A DNA stretch of 64,000 bases from Pseudomonas nitroreducens (GTDB lineage: Bacteria > Pseudomonadota > Gammaproteobacteria > Pseudomonadales > Pseudomonadaceae): contig NZ_JACHLI010000006.1 in assembly GCF_014204515.1 (NCBI RefSeq), forward strand, positions 62,001 to 126,000. Reading direction: 5' to 3'. Of the stretch, positions 1 to 9,335 are shown piece after piece. Within the stretch, counting starts at the first letter, position 1. Each line of letters opens with the position of its first letter. Under the pieces are notes generated by a model. That model was not told the origin of the DNA and searched no databases. It worked only from the letters and a program-made list of their open reading frames with translations. The position numbers and the translations under genes were made by a program.

Positions 1-284
1 CTCGACGACGCCTGGAGCAAGGGCGCCGCGCTGGACGCCGAGGAGCGTGGGCGACTGGCCGTAGCCATCGCCACCGCCAAGGTCGCGGCGACGCGCAACG
101 GCCTGGAAATCTGCAACCGCCTGTTCGAGGTCACTGGCGCGCGCTCCACTCATGCTGCGCTGCGTATCGACCGCTACTGGCGCAACCTGCGCACCCAGAC
201 CCTGCACGACCCGGTGGACTACAAGGTCCGCGAGCTGGGCGACTGGGCGCTGAACCAGCAACTGCCGCAACCGACTTTCTACTC

Positions 285-288
<4 letters not shown>
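1..288 (+). CDS. Acyl-CoA dehydrogenase-fold flavoprotein, SfnC-like (3' end only)
   Basis: The window opens inside this gene. The visible 95 C-terminal residues run from LDDAWSKGAA to PQPTFYS. The stretch with ATRNGLEICNRLFEVTGARST followed by RIDRYWRNLRT is typical of the C-terminal helical domain of the SfnC/DszC group of acyl-CoA dehydrogenase-like flavin monooxygenases. The stop codon overlaps the ATG of sfnR by 4 bases (ATGA), so the two are probably cotranscribed. Known members act in use of organosulfur compounds such as dimethyl sulfone or sulfonates. Here the specific substrate is inferred only from the family and the sfnR neighbour. The catalytic N-terminal part lies outside the window. 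Confidence 0.75.
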
Positions 289-1403
<1,115 letters not shown>

Positions 1404-1527
1404 GGTCTTCCGGCGGAAGCCCTCTATTTGGAGGTATTCGCCGCGGGCCACTGATCCACGGCAAGAAAACCGGCCAATGGCCGGCCTAGACTCCCGAACC
1501 GCCCATCCCAAGCGAAAGGAGTCACCC

Positions 1528-2700
1528 ATGCACGTGGACATCGCCATCGTCGGCGCCGGCCCCGCCGGGCTTTGCCTGGCCCGCTCGCTGTCGGGCAACG
1601 GCCTGTCGATCCTGCTGATCGACCGTCAGCCGCTGGCCGCCGTGGCCGAGCCTGCCGAGGACGGCCGGGAGATCGCGCTGACTCACGCTTCGCGCGCCGA
1701 ACTCCAGCGGCTGGGGATGTGGTCGCGGATCGATCCCGAGGAAGTCTCGCCGCTGCGCGATGCCCAGGTGCTCAATGGCCCCTCGCTGTTCACCCTGCGC
1801 ATCGAGGCCGGGCAGGCCGGCGCCGAGCAGCTGGGGTACTTCGTTTCCAACCAGATGATCCGCCGCGCCGCCTTCGATGCAGTACACGAGTGTGCGGATG
1901 TCTCGCTGGTCTGCGGCCGTGCATTGCGAACCGTGCAGGTGCAGCCCGATGGCGTGTCGCTGACCCTGGACGACGACAGCCGCGTCCACGCACGCCTGCT
2001 GGTGGCGGCCGACAGTCGCTTCTCCGAGACTCGCCGCATGCTCGGTATCGGCGCGCACATGGAAGATTTCGGCAAGACCATGATGGTCTGCCGCATGGCC
2101 CACGAAAAACCGCACCACAACGTCGCCTGGGAATGGTTCGGCTACGGCCAGACCCTGGCGCTGCTGCCGATCAACGGCGAGCGCTCCTCGGTGGTGCTGA
2201 CCCTGCCGCAGCGCGAGATGGCGCCGCTGCTGGAACTGGACGAAAACGCCTTCGCCCGCGAAATGGAACGCCGCTTCGACCGCCGCCTGGGTGGCATGCA
2301 GCTGCTCGGCCCGCGCCACAGTTATCCGCTGGTGGGCGTGTACTCGGACCGCTTTGTCGGCCCGCGCAGCGCGCTGATCGGCGATGCCGCCGTGGGCATG
2401 CACCCGGTGACCGCCCACGGTTTCAACTTCGGCCTGCAGAGTCAGCGCCGGCTGGCCAACGAAATCCTCGCGACCCATCGCCGCGGCGGCGATATCGGCG
2501 GCACCTGGCCGCTGCGCCGCTACGCCATGGCCCACCGCCTGGCGACCTGGCCGCTGTACCAGGCCACGCGGATGATCGTCGGCCTGTACACCGACCCGCG
2601 CCCGCCGGTGCGCCTGCTGCGCAACGCCGGCCTGCGCCTGGCGCAGAACCTGCCGCCGCTGCGATCCGCCATCGCCAGACACCTGACCCAGGGCGCCTGA
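1528..2700 (+). CDS. FAD-dependent aromatic hydroxylase of the UbiH/UbiM family
   Basis: The ATG at 1528 follows an AAAGGAG ribosome-binding site, so I prefer it to an ATG 51 bases upstream. The protein is 390 residues. It starts with the FAD-binding Rossmann motif GAGPAG (residues 9-14). The second FAD motif GDAAVGMHPVTAHGFNFGL lies near residue 287, and the TAHGFNFGL form resembles UbiM-type ubiquinone hydroxylases. Family members hydroxylate the quinone ring with NAD(P)H and O2. A role in ubiquinone synthesis is inference, because no other ubi gene is nearby. It could equally be an uncharacterised FAD monooxygenase working with the organosulfur genes upstream. Confidence 0.65.
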   Translation: MHVDIAIVGAGPAGLCLARSLSGNGLSILLIDRQPLAAVAEPAEDGREIALTHASRAELQRLGMWSRIDPEEVSPLRDAQVLNGPSLFTLRIEAGQAGAEQLGYFVSNQMIRRAAFDAVHECADVSLVCGRALRTVQVQPDGVSLTLDDDSRVHARLLVAADSRFSETRRMLGIGAHMEDFGKTMMVCRMAHEKPHHNVAWEWFGYGQTLALLPINGERSSVVLTLPQREMAPLLELDENAFAREMERRFDRRLGGMQLLGPRHSYPLVGVYSDRFVGPRSALIGDAAVGMHPVTAHGFNFGLQSQRRLANEILATHRRGGDIGGTWPLRRYAMAHRLATWPLYQATRMIVGLYTDPRPPVRLLRNAGLRLAQNLPPLRSAIARHLTQGA

Positions 2701-2716
2701 TCGCTGACGAGTATCC

Positions 2717-2787
2717 GTAGGGCGCATAACGCGGAACGGGTTATCCGCCAAAACGGCGGATAACGCCGCAGGCGTTATGCGCCCTAC
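2717..2787. repeat. Palindromic intergenic repeat, GTAGGGCG family
   Basis: A near-perfect inverted repeat starts with GTAGGGCGCATAAC and ends with GTTATGCGCCCTAC, with an inner palindrome of TTATCCGCC and GGCGGATAA. The same unit recurs at 3645-3715, 41516-41591, 44611-44681 and 57238-57313, and half a unit is at 29566-29598. All copies are intergenic. It directly follows the UbiM-like gene and could end transcription or stabilise the mRNA. Confidence 0.85.
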
Positions 2788-2836
2788 GGGGCTGCTTGGG
2801 CATCCACGGTCACTCCGTGTCGTGACCTGCGAACAA

Positions 2837-2990
2837 TCGCGGACGGAGTCCGCTTCTACGGTGCCGGTCAACACGGCGCAAGACTGTTCGTAGGAGCGGA
2901 CCTTGTCCGCGAAGTCTCGTGCGGCGTACGCCGTAGTGAGGCTGTACAGCCAAGCCGCCATGCCACCTGTAGGAGCGAGCTTGCTCGCGA
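2837..2990. repeat. Cluster of three REP-type repeats
   Basis: Three short imperfect palindromes of the Pseudomonas REP type (core TAGGAGCGGAC, then GTCCGCGA) lie at 2837-2859 (inverted), 2890-2912 and 2969-2990. The last two bracket a GCGGCGTACGCC segment that is also inside the 124-bp repeats at 40906 and 41607. From 2991 to 3207 I see no gene or clear signal other than the ribosome-binding region of the next gene. Confidence 0.85.
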
Positions 2991-3207
2991 ACTGCGCAAC
3001 GCCGAACTTCCCGGATGGCGGAGGCTGCGCGCGCTATGGCCATGGCTGGACGCCATTCCGTGATCGGGACTGCCGCCGCCGAGGGTGCGACAACCCGCCC
3101 CTGAGCAGCCGAGGACAAGGCTGTCAGAATCCGCCGTTCACCCGCTCACAGAAACGGGGACCTCCTGCGTGCGAATCCATAACAGGAAAAATCCAGGGGG
3201 CACCATC

Positions 3208-3528
3208 ATGGCCATCACTTCCAGCGATATCTGCAACGCCGCCGACGGCCTGTCCGGCTTCGTCGGCTTCAACCTCAAGACCGGCAAGTACATCGTGCGT
3301 TTCAGCGAGGACTCCTTCGGCATGGACGTGGCCGAGGACAGCATCCGTCCGGCCTGCGAGTTCGTCTGGGCGCCGAAGAGCGGTGAGGTCATGACCCTCA
3401 GTCGCGAATGTCTGGAGATTCTCGTCGAGCAGAACATCCACGACCGCCTGAACCTGAGCGAGGCCCTGCTCACCTACCTGCGCCGCACCGACCTGCCGGA
3501 AATCGCCGCCGAGCGTCACCTGAAGTGA
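3208..3528 (+). CDS. Conserved small hypothetical protein
   Basis: The chosen start gives a 106-residue protein beginning MAITSSDICNA. A GGGGG run about 9 bases upstream could serve as a ribosome-binding site. Codon usage is GC-rich and coding-like. The sequence is acidic and soluble with no signal peptide, membrane segment or cysteine motif. Features are a glycine/phenylalanine patch (GFVGFNLKTGKYIVRF, about residues 18-33) and a helical C-terminus. It stands alone between two repeat clusters. I do not recognise the family and assign no function. Confidence 0.6.
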   Translation: MAITSSDICNAADGLSGFVGFNLKTGKYIVRFSEDSFGMDVAEDSIRPACEFVWAPKSGEVMTLSRECLEILVEQNIHDRLNLSEALLTYLRRTDLPEIAAERHLK

Positions 3529-3593
3529 GGCTGCGCTTCAGGGATCGCAGGAGCCGACTCCGTCCGCGGCAGGTCCGCATCGCGCCGGGCCCA

Positions 3594-3827
3594 TCGCGGA
3601 CAGAGTCCGCTCCTACGTTCGTGGCTGCCTGCTGCGCCAGTTTCGTAGGGCGTATAACCCGGTACGGGTTATCCGCCGAGGCGGCGGATAACGCCATAGG
3701 CGTTATGCGCCCTACGCCCAGCAGAATCGCTGAACATCAGGATACGTAGGAGCGGACTCCGTCCGCGATCGATCCCCGTCCCCGCCGAACCGGCCGGTTG
3801 CACATCGCGGTCAGAGTCCGCTCCTAC
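3594..3827. repeat. REP and palindrome cluster between convergent genes
   Basis: An inverted REP (3594-3616), a GTAGGGCG-family palindrome (3645-3715), a direct REP (3746-3768) and an inverted REP (3805-3827) fill the space between the small plus-strand gene and the 3' end of the minus-strand dehydrogenase operon. No separate intrinsic terminator is seen, so these stem-loops may serve as bidirectional transcript ends. Confidence 0.85.
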
Positions 3828-3854
3828 GATCCGTCTGGCATCGCCGCGCGGCCC

Positions 3855-5081
3855 TTACTTGGCCAGCTCCTTGCGCAGGTCCGCCACCTGGCCGGCGGTC
3901 ACCGGTGCCGCCGCGTTGCCCCAGGTGTTGCGCACGTAGGTGAGGACGTTGGCGACCTTCTCGTCATCGAGGTTCCAGGCGAACGCCGGCATGGCCGGTG
4001 CGGTGGGCGCGGCGTCGGTGCCACCGGCGCGGCTGCCGGCCAGTACCACGCGGATCAGCGAGGTCGGGTCGTCGTTGTTCACCAGCGGTGCGGCGGCCAG
4101 GGTCGGGAACAGGTTCTTCACCCCGGCGCCGCTGCTGACGTGGCAGGCGGAGCAGCGGTCGGCGTAGATCGCCTTGCCCGCCACCATCGCCGCGTCGCTG
4201 GCGGCCACCGGCGTCGGAGCCGATTTCTCAGCCGCGCCATCCTTGAGGTACACCGCCACGGCCAACAGGTCTTCGTCGCTCCAGTGCTGGGTGGAATTCT
4301 CCACCGCTTCGGCCATGGGGCCGGAGGCGATGTCGAAGCGGTTGGCGCCGGTCTTCAGGTATTGCACCAGGTCCTCGGTGCTCCACTGGCCGATACCGCT
4401 GTGCGGGTTGGCGGTGATGTCCGGGGCGACCCAGCCCTGCAGGTTGGCGCCGGCGAGGAAGCGATCGTTGTCGTCGCCGCCGATCAGGTTCTTCGGCGTG
4501 TGGCAGGTGCCGCAATGGCCCAGGCCTTCCACCAGGTAGGCGCCGCGGTTCCACTGCGGCGACTTGTCCGGCGTGGGGACGAACTCGCCCTGGGTGAAGT
4601 TCAGCCAGTTCCAGCCGATCAGGCTGGTGCGCACGCTGAAGGGGAAGGGCAGTTGGTTGGTCTGCACCGGGTTGTGCACCGGCTCCAGGGTCTGCAGGTA
4701 GGACCAGAGCGCAAGGTTGTCCTCTCGGCGCACCTTGGTGTAGGCGGTGAAGGGCATGGCACCGTAGAGGCGCTTGCCGCCGCGGGAGTGTCCGCTGGAC
4801 ATCACCGCCTGGAAGTCGTCGAAACTCCAGCGACCCAGGCCGGTTTCCGCATCCGGCGTGATGTTGGCGCCCACCAGCTTGCCGAACGGTGTTTCGATGG
4901 CCACGCCACCGGCGAACGGCGCCTGGCCCGGCACTGTATGGCAGGCGGTGCAGTCACCGAGCACGGCCAGATAGCGGCCTTTTTCCACCAGGTTGTAGGA
5001 GTCCGCTCCGGTGCCCGCGCAGGCAGGCTGCAGGTTCAGGCCGAGCAGGGCGAGGGTGCCGAGGGAGAGAAGAGTCTTCAT
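3855..5081 (-). CDS. Triheme cytochrome c subunit of a membrane sugar/gluconate dehydrogenase
   Basis: The 408-residue protein has an N-terminal signal peptide (MKTLLSLGTLALLGL) and three c-type heme sites: CTACH (residues 44-48), CGTCH (190-194) and CSACH (310-314). This is the layout of the electron-transfer subunit of gluconate 2-dehydrogenase and related FAD-dependent sugar and alcohol dehydrogenases. It sits on the periplasmic face and passes electrons from the flavoprotein to ubiquinone or an oxidase. The ATG overlaps the stop of the flavoprotein gene by 4 bases. A longer reading frame exists upstream, but it only runs antiparallel to real coding sequence. Confidence 0.88.
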   Translation of the reverse strand: MKTLLSLGTLALLGLNLQPACAGTGADSYNLVEKGRYLAVLGDCTACHTVPGQAPFAGGVAIETPFGKLVGANITPDAETGLGRWSFDDFQAVMSSGHSRGGKRLYGAMPFTAYTKVRREDNLALWSYLQTLEPVHNPVQTNQLPFPFSVRTSLIGWNWLNFTQGEFVPTPDKSPQWNRGAYLVEGLGHCGTCHTPKNLIGGDDNDRFLAGANLQGWVAPDITANPHSGIGQWSTEDLVQYLKTGANRFDIASGPMAEAVENSTQHWSDEDLLAVAVYLKDGAAEKSAPTPVAASDAAMVAGKAIYADRCSACHVSSGAGVKNLFPTLAAAPLVNNDDPTSLIRVVLAGSRAGGTDAAPTAPAMPAFAWNLDDEKVANVLTYVRNTWGNAAAPVTAGQVADLRKELAK

Positions 5082-6838
5082 ACGCTGATCATCTCCCCGG
5101 GGCGCTTGAGGTACAGCCGACGGATCGCATCGGCAGCCTTGAACGCCAGCGCGCCGACGGTGCCGGTGGGGTTGTAGCCGGGGTTCTGCGGGAAGGCCGA
5201 GGAGCCCACCACGAACAGGTTGGGCACGCCCCAGACCTGCAGGTGCTTGTTCACCGAGCTGTTCTTCGGGTTGGCACCCATGATGAAGCCGCCGACGATG
5301 TGCGAGGACTGGTACGAGGTGTTGGACCAGGGCCCCTTGCGCGGTGCCGGGACGATCTGCTGCGGGTTCATGCTGCGGGCGATCTCGGCGACCTTGTCGG
5401 TGCAGTACTGCGCCATGCGCAGGTCGTTCTCCGGGAAGTCGAAGGTAATGCGCAGCAGCGGCCGGCCGTGGGGGTCGTTGTAGTTCGGGTCCAGCGACAG
5501 GTAGTTGCCGCGGGTGGTGTAGCTGCTGGCTTCGCAGCCGATGGACATGTTGCTCAGATAGCTTTCCACCGTGGCCTTCTTCCACTGCGAACCCCAGGTC
5601 GGCGTGCCGGGAGGCGTGGGGCGCGAGTCGATGGGGGCGGCGCCGATGGGCGTCACGCGGGTGCTGCCGCCGCCGACGAAGCCCAGGCCGGAATGGTCGA
5701 AGTTGTCGTTGTTGAACTCGTCGATACCCATGCCGATGGCGCCGCCACCGATGAAGGGATTGAAGTTCCTGTCCTTGAAGAACAGCTTCACGCTGTTGGC
5801 CGTCTGGTAGGCGAAGTTGCGCCCGGTGGTGCCGGTATTGGCGATCGGGTTATAGGGCTCGCCCACGCCGGAGAGCAGCATCAGCCGCACGTTCTCGAAG
5901 ATGAACGCGGCGACGACGATATCCGCCGGCTGTTCCCATTCCTCGCCGCTGGAGTCGACGTAGACGATGCCGGTGGCGCGCTGGCCGCTGCTGTCCAGCG
6001 TTACCTTGAGCACTTCGGAGTTGGTCCGCGCGCTGAAATTGGGCTTGCGGATCAGTGCCGGCATCACGTTGACGATGGCACTGGCCTTGGAATAGTTGGC
6101 GCAGCCGTAGTTGGTGCAGAAGCCGCAGAAGGTGCAGGGCCCCATGGTTACGCCCAACTGGTTGGTGTAGCCCTGGGAGGCCAGCGCCGAGGGCACCGGG
6201 AAAGGCTTGTAGCCCAGGTTGCGCGCGGCCTCGGCGAACAGCGTCGGGGCGTAGGTCTGCGCGGTGGGCGGGTTGGGGTATTCGCGCGAGCGGGCGCCTT
6301 CGAAGGGATTGCCGCCCTCGACGATGCTGCCGCCCAGGTTGCCGGCCTTGCCGGACACCCCGGCCAGGCGTTCGAAGGCGTCGTAGTGCGGCTCCATTTC
6401 TTCCCAGGTGGTGCCCCAGTCCTGCAGGGTCAGTTCTTCGGGGACTTCCTTGCCGTAGCGTTCCTTCAGGTGGCTGGCCAGGCGGAATTCCTCGGGCTGG
6501 AAGCGGAAGGTGATGCCGGCCCAGTGGTTGCCGGCGCCGCCGGTGCCGTTGCCGGGGTGGAACGAGCCCCAGGAACGCATCGGCAAGGCTGTTTCCGTTT
6601 CCTTGTTGCGCATCGTGCAGGTGTTCTGCCGGGTGCGCAGCATCAGTTCCTGGCGACGGTTGTAGCGCAGCTCGTCGGCGGCCGAGGCGAGGTTGAAGTC
6701 GGCGGCGGTATCGCGCCACGGCCCGCGTTCGAAGCCGATCACGTTGAGGCCGGCGTCGGCCAGTTCATGGGCGATGATGGAACCGGCCCAGCCGAGTCCG
6801 ACGACCACCACATCGGTGGAAGGTAGTTTCTTGGCCAT
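5078..6838 (-). CDS. GMC-type FAD flavoprotein, large subunit of a membrane-bound gluconate-type dehydrogenase
   Basis: The 586-residue protein has the FAD dinucleotide-binding motif GLGWAG (residues 14-19). Its cysteine cluster CTFCGFCTNYGC (C235, C238, C241, C246) is the type that binds an Fe-S cluster in FAD-dependent glucose, fructose and gluconate dehydrogenases. The C-terminal GMC signature includes NPGYNPTGTVGALAFKAAD. No signal peptide is present; such subunits are exported with the Tat-dependent small subunit. The sugar oxidised cannot be read from the sequence. Gluconate or 2-ketogluconate is most likely by family, and the gluconate uptake genes at 29.8-33.0 kb fit that. Confidence 0.87.
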   Translation of the reverse strand: MAKKLPSTDVVVVGLGWAGSIIAHELADAGLNVIGFERGPWRDTAADFNLASAADELRYNRRQELMLRTRQNTCTMRNKETETALPMRSWGSFHPGNGTGGAGNHWAGITFRFQPEEFRLASHLKERYGKEVPEELTLQDWGTTWEEMEPHYDAFERLAGVSGKAGNLGGSIVEGGNPFEGARSREYPNPPTAQTYAPTLFAEAARNLGYKPFPVPSALASQGYTNQLGVTMGPCTFCGFCTNYGCANYSKASAIVNVMPALIRKPNFSARTNSEVLKVTLDSSGQRATGIVYVDSSGEEWEQPADIVVAAFIFENVRLMLLSGVGEPYNPIANTGTTGRNFAYQTANSVKLFFKDRNFNPFIGGGAIGMGIDEFNNDNFDHSGLGFVGGGSTRVTPIGAAPIDSRPTPPGTPTWGSQWKKATVESYLSNMSIGCEASSYTTRGNYLSLDPNYNDPHGRPLLRITFDFPENDLRMAQYCTDKVAEIARSMNPQQIVPAPRKGPWSNTSYQSSHIVGGFIMGANPKNSSVNKHLQVWGVPNLFVVGSSAFPQNPGYNPTGTVGALAFKAADAIRRLYLKRPGEMISV

Positions 6839-6844
6839 GTCTGG

Positions 6845-7591
6845 TTATCCCTTCCTGGTCCAGGCGGAGCTGCCGATGATGGAGAGCGGCACGAGGTCCA
6901 GCTTCTGGTTGTGCAGCGCGATGTAGTCGCGATAGTCGTAACGCGCGCCGGGGAAACCGAGCATCTTCCACGACACCATGTCGCGGTTGCCGCCATAGAT
7001 CGGGTCGGCGAAGAAGCCTTCCATGGTGTTGTCCAGCACCTGCTGGAAGAACAGCTTGGCGTCGATGCCCTCCAGGGTGATGGCGCCTTTCTCCAGGTCG
7101 GTCAGTACCTGGTCGCGCTGCTCGCCGGGCAGCGCGCTGAAGTTCTTCTGGAACTGGCCCTGGCAGTACTTGCCCAGCGCGGCCAGGCCGATGCGGTAGC
7201 GCTCGCGCGGCACCAGCGGCGACTGGTCGGCCTGGGCCGGCGTGCCGGGAGTGAAGGGGCCGACCATGTACAGCCGGCCGAAGTCGCCGTAGTCACTGAC
7301 CAGCTGGCGGTCGATGAACACCGCGCAACCGGCATCCTTGCCGCTGACGCTCAGCTCGTCGGCGGGAATCAGCTGCTCGACTATCGCTTCCACCTCGGTG
7401 GCTTCCTCGGCGGTGAAGAACTGCCAGCCAGGGCTGTCGTAGTGCAGCGGGCCGTTGTGGTCGAAGGGCAGCCATTTCGGCGTGCCGATCACGGTGGCGG
7501 CCTGGCTGCTGGCGGCGGCACCGACGGCCAGGGAGGCGGCGGAGGACTTCAGCAGCTGGCGCCGGGTGAAGCCCTTGGGGTGTTCGGTCAT
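6845..7591 (-). CDS. Gluconate 2-dehydrogenase subunit 3 family protein with Tat signal
   Basis: Starting at the ATG preceded by AGGAGCC, the product is 248 residues and opens with a twin-arginine signal (MTEHPKGFTRRQLLKS, then a hydrophobic alanine-rich stretch). The rest matches the small subunit that accompanies GMC flavoprotein dehydrogenases. It helps fold and export the large subunit through the Tat system and has no known redox centre. It is the first gene of the three-gene operon and the flavoprotein gene starts 6 bases later. The upstream frame continues to 7636, but that start lacks a ribosome-binding site and would bury the Tat signal. Confidence 0.85.
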   Translation of the reverse strand: MTEHPKGFTRRQLLKSSAASLAVGAAASSQAATVIGTPKWLPFDHNGPLHYDSPGWQFFTAEEATEVEAIVEQLIPADELSVSGKDAGCAVFIDRQLVSDYGDFGRLYMVGPFTPGTPAQADQSPLVPRERYRIGLAALGKYCQGQFQKNFSALPGEQRDQVLTDLEKGAITLEGIDAKLFFQQVLDNTMEGFFADPIYGGNRDMVSWKMLGFPGARYDYRDYIALHNQKLDLVPLSIIGSSAWTRKG

Positions 7592-7908
7592 TTCGGCTCC
7601 TGAGGCAACACCCGTCCGCTCGTTGTCGAGGGGCATGGACGTGTCTTGCCAAGTCAGTTCACGGTGGTGTGCTCGCGCCAGGGGGCGAGCGAAGCGGGGG
7701 TGCGAACTCAGCCCGCGAAGGGGCTCCGGGCGGATCGGCCGGCCGGGATTGGTCCCAGGCCGTGGCGATTTCCGCGGTTCGTCTTTTCCACGCGCGTTTT
7801 TAGACTAGAGGCCGTAACAAAATGTTGCAGGTTTTTTCGCGGTAATTGTCTATTGCGATTTTCAGGAAAGTTCCCGTTCCAGACACATCCACCGGCTTTG
7901 GCTACGGA
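7592..7908. other. Intergenic region upstream of the dehydrogenase operon
   Basis: This 317-base stretch lies between the anti-sigma gene 3' end and the dehydrogenase operon, both on the minus strand. It has a locally AT-rich part around 7800-7870 that could hold the operon promoter. No repeat, terminator hairpin with a T-run, or small gene is evident. Confidence 0.5.
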
Positions 7909-8667
7909 TCAGAAACCCACCAGTTGCCCCACCGCCTGCGCCTGCGGATCGTCGCTGCGGGCGACGAGCGCGTAGTTGTAGCTGCCCTGGCTCCAGTAGC
8001 GCGCCAGCAGGTCGCCGTCGGTACGTTGCCCCGGCGGCAGCATCTCGTGGCGCGGGCCCGGCGGGCGGATGAAGAAGGTCAGGCGGCGGCCCTGGCCGTC
8101 TTCGTAGATCACCAGCGCCGCAGCGCCCTGCTCGGTGGCGAGCAGGCGCGCGCCGACGGTCTTCAGGCCGACCCGTTCCAGCGCGGGCGGCGGGGTGGCG
8201 CCCTTCAGGTAGCGCGCCAGCCAGCCATGCAGGTCGCCGCCGTCGCGCAGGTCCAGGCCGCTCTGGCTGGCATCGGCGAACAGGCGGTAAGCCTGCACCG
8301 CGTCCTGCATCGGCAGCATGCCGCGCAGCATCGCGTCGCCGCGCATCTGCCAGCCGCCCATGCCGCCTACGCCCAGGGCAATCAGCAAGGCCGCCGCCGT
8401 GGCCAGGCGTGAACGCCGGCGTTGCTGGACCTGCCGGCGGATCCGCGCCGGGTCGAGCTGCTCGGGCAGGGTTCCGCGCGCCTGGCCGGCGAAGGCCGCG
8501 CGCAGTTGCTGGGCGTCCTGGCGCCAGCCTTCCACGCGGCGGGCGTCGTCCGGGTGGGCGGCGAGCCAGGCTTCCACCCACTGGCGGCGTGCCGGCTCCA
8601 ACTGGTCGTCGAGGTAGGCGTGCAGGTCCTGTTCCTGGGGAGTGCCGTCGGGAATGCGTTCGTTCAT
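7909..8667 (-). CDS. Anti-sigma factor, transmembrane
   Basis: The 252-residue protein has a cytoplasmic N-terminal part with the zinc-less anti-sigma pattern (HAYLDDQLEPARRQWVEAWL, about residues 16-35). A single transmembrane helix follows (about 83-103, LATAAALLIALGVGGMGG), then a periplasmic C-terminal domain. It overlaps the ECF sigma gene by 4 bases, the usual translational coupling of a sigma/anti-sigma pair. It presumably holds the sigma factor inactive until a periplasmic or redox signal arrives. The divergent peroxidase operon suggests an oxidative signal. Confidence 0.85.
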   Translation of the reverse strand: MNERIPDGTPQEQDLHAYLDDQLEPARRQWVEAWLAAHPDDARRVEGWRQDAQQLRAAFAGQARGTLPEQLDPARIRRQVQQRRRSRLATAAALLIALGVGGMGGWQMRGDAMLRGMLPMQDAVQAYRLFADASQSGLDLRDGGDLHGWLARYLKGATPPPALERVGLKTVGARLLATEQGAAALVIYEDGQGRRLTFFIRPPGPRHEMLPPGQRTDGDLLARYWSQGSYNYALVARSDDPQAQAVGQLVGF

Positions 8668-9173
8668 TTGAGTACCCGCAAGGAAGGAGTCGCCGCCTGT
8701 CCTTCGCTCAGCGCGCGCAGCGCCGTGCGGGCGCGCGACAGGCGGGACATGACGGTGCCCATGGGAATATCCAGTGCCGCGGCCACCTCGCGGTAGCTCA
8801 GGCCCTCGACGCTGACCAGCGTCAGCAGCGCGCGCTGCTCGGCGGGCAGGCGCTCGAAGGCCTCCAGCGTCGAGCGTGCGCTGACGATCTCTTCCGGCGA
8901 TGCGCTCACCGCGCTGTCCGCGCCGAACAGGCTGAGGATGCGCGCATAGCGCCTGGCCCGGCGCTGCCCGTCGATGAACTGCCGGTAGAGGATCGAGAAC
9001 AGCCAGGCGCGCAGATCGCCGTCGTCGCGACGGCCACCCCAGGCCGACAACGCCTTCTCCAGGGTGACCTGGACCAGGTCGTCGGCGCTGCTCGCGCTGC
9101 GGGTCAGCGACAGCGCGAAGCGCCGCAGCCGGGGCAGCAGTTCGCGCAGGGAATGGTCGTCCAGTGCTTGCAT
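8664..9173 (-). CDS. ECF-type RNA polymerase sigma factor
   Basis: The 169-residue protein has region 2 (SASSADDLVQVTLEKAL, about 27-43) and region 4 with the helix-turn-helix EGLSYREVAAALDIPMGTV (about 120-138). It lacks region 3, as ECF sigma factors do. It is transcribed divergently from the catalase-like operon, and an ECF-like promoter faces that operon at 9269-9295. The likely role is to switch on its own operon and the peroxidase/cytochrome b561 genes. The exact ECF group cannot be fixed by eye. Confidence 0.88.
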   Translation of the reverse strand: MQALDDHSLRELLPRLRRFALSLTRSASSADDLVQVTLEKALSAWGGRRDDGDLRAWLFSILYRQFIDGQRRARRYARILSLFGADSAVSASPEEIVSARSTLEAFERLPAEQRALLTLVSVEGLSYREVAAALDIPMGTVMSRLSRARTALRALSEGQAATPSLRVLK

Positions 9174-9268
9174 CGGCGTGCCAGGAATGGGTGGGTTCGA
9201 GCGAGAAAGACGAATGCCGCGGCGATCTATTCCCACCACGGGAAAAAATAATTTTCTCGCCGGGGGCG

Positions 9269-9295
9269 GGAATAACCCGTTGCACGGTGCGTCGT
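9269..9295 (+). promoter_or_regulatory. Candidate ECF sigma promoter of the peroxidase operon
   Basis: GGAATAA at 9269-9275 and CGTCGT at 9290-9295, 14 bases apart, resemble the -35 and -10 boxes of ECF promoters. They face the peroxidase gene and lie about 40 bases before its ATG. The assignment rests on pattern and on the divergent ECF sigma gene. Confidence 0.5.
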
Positions 9296-9335
9296 ACCGG
9301 CTCAACGCATTCAGCCTAAGCCTGAGGAGCTGGAA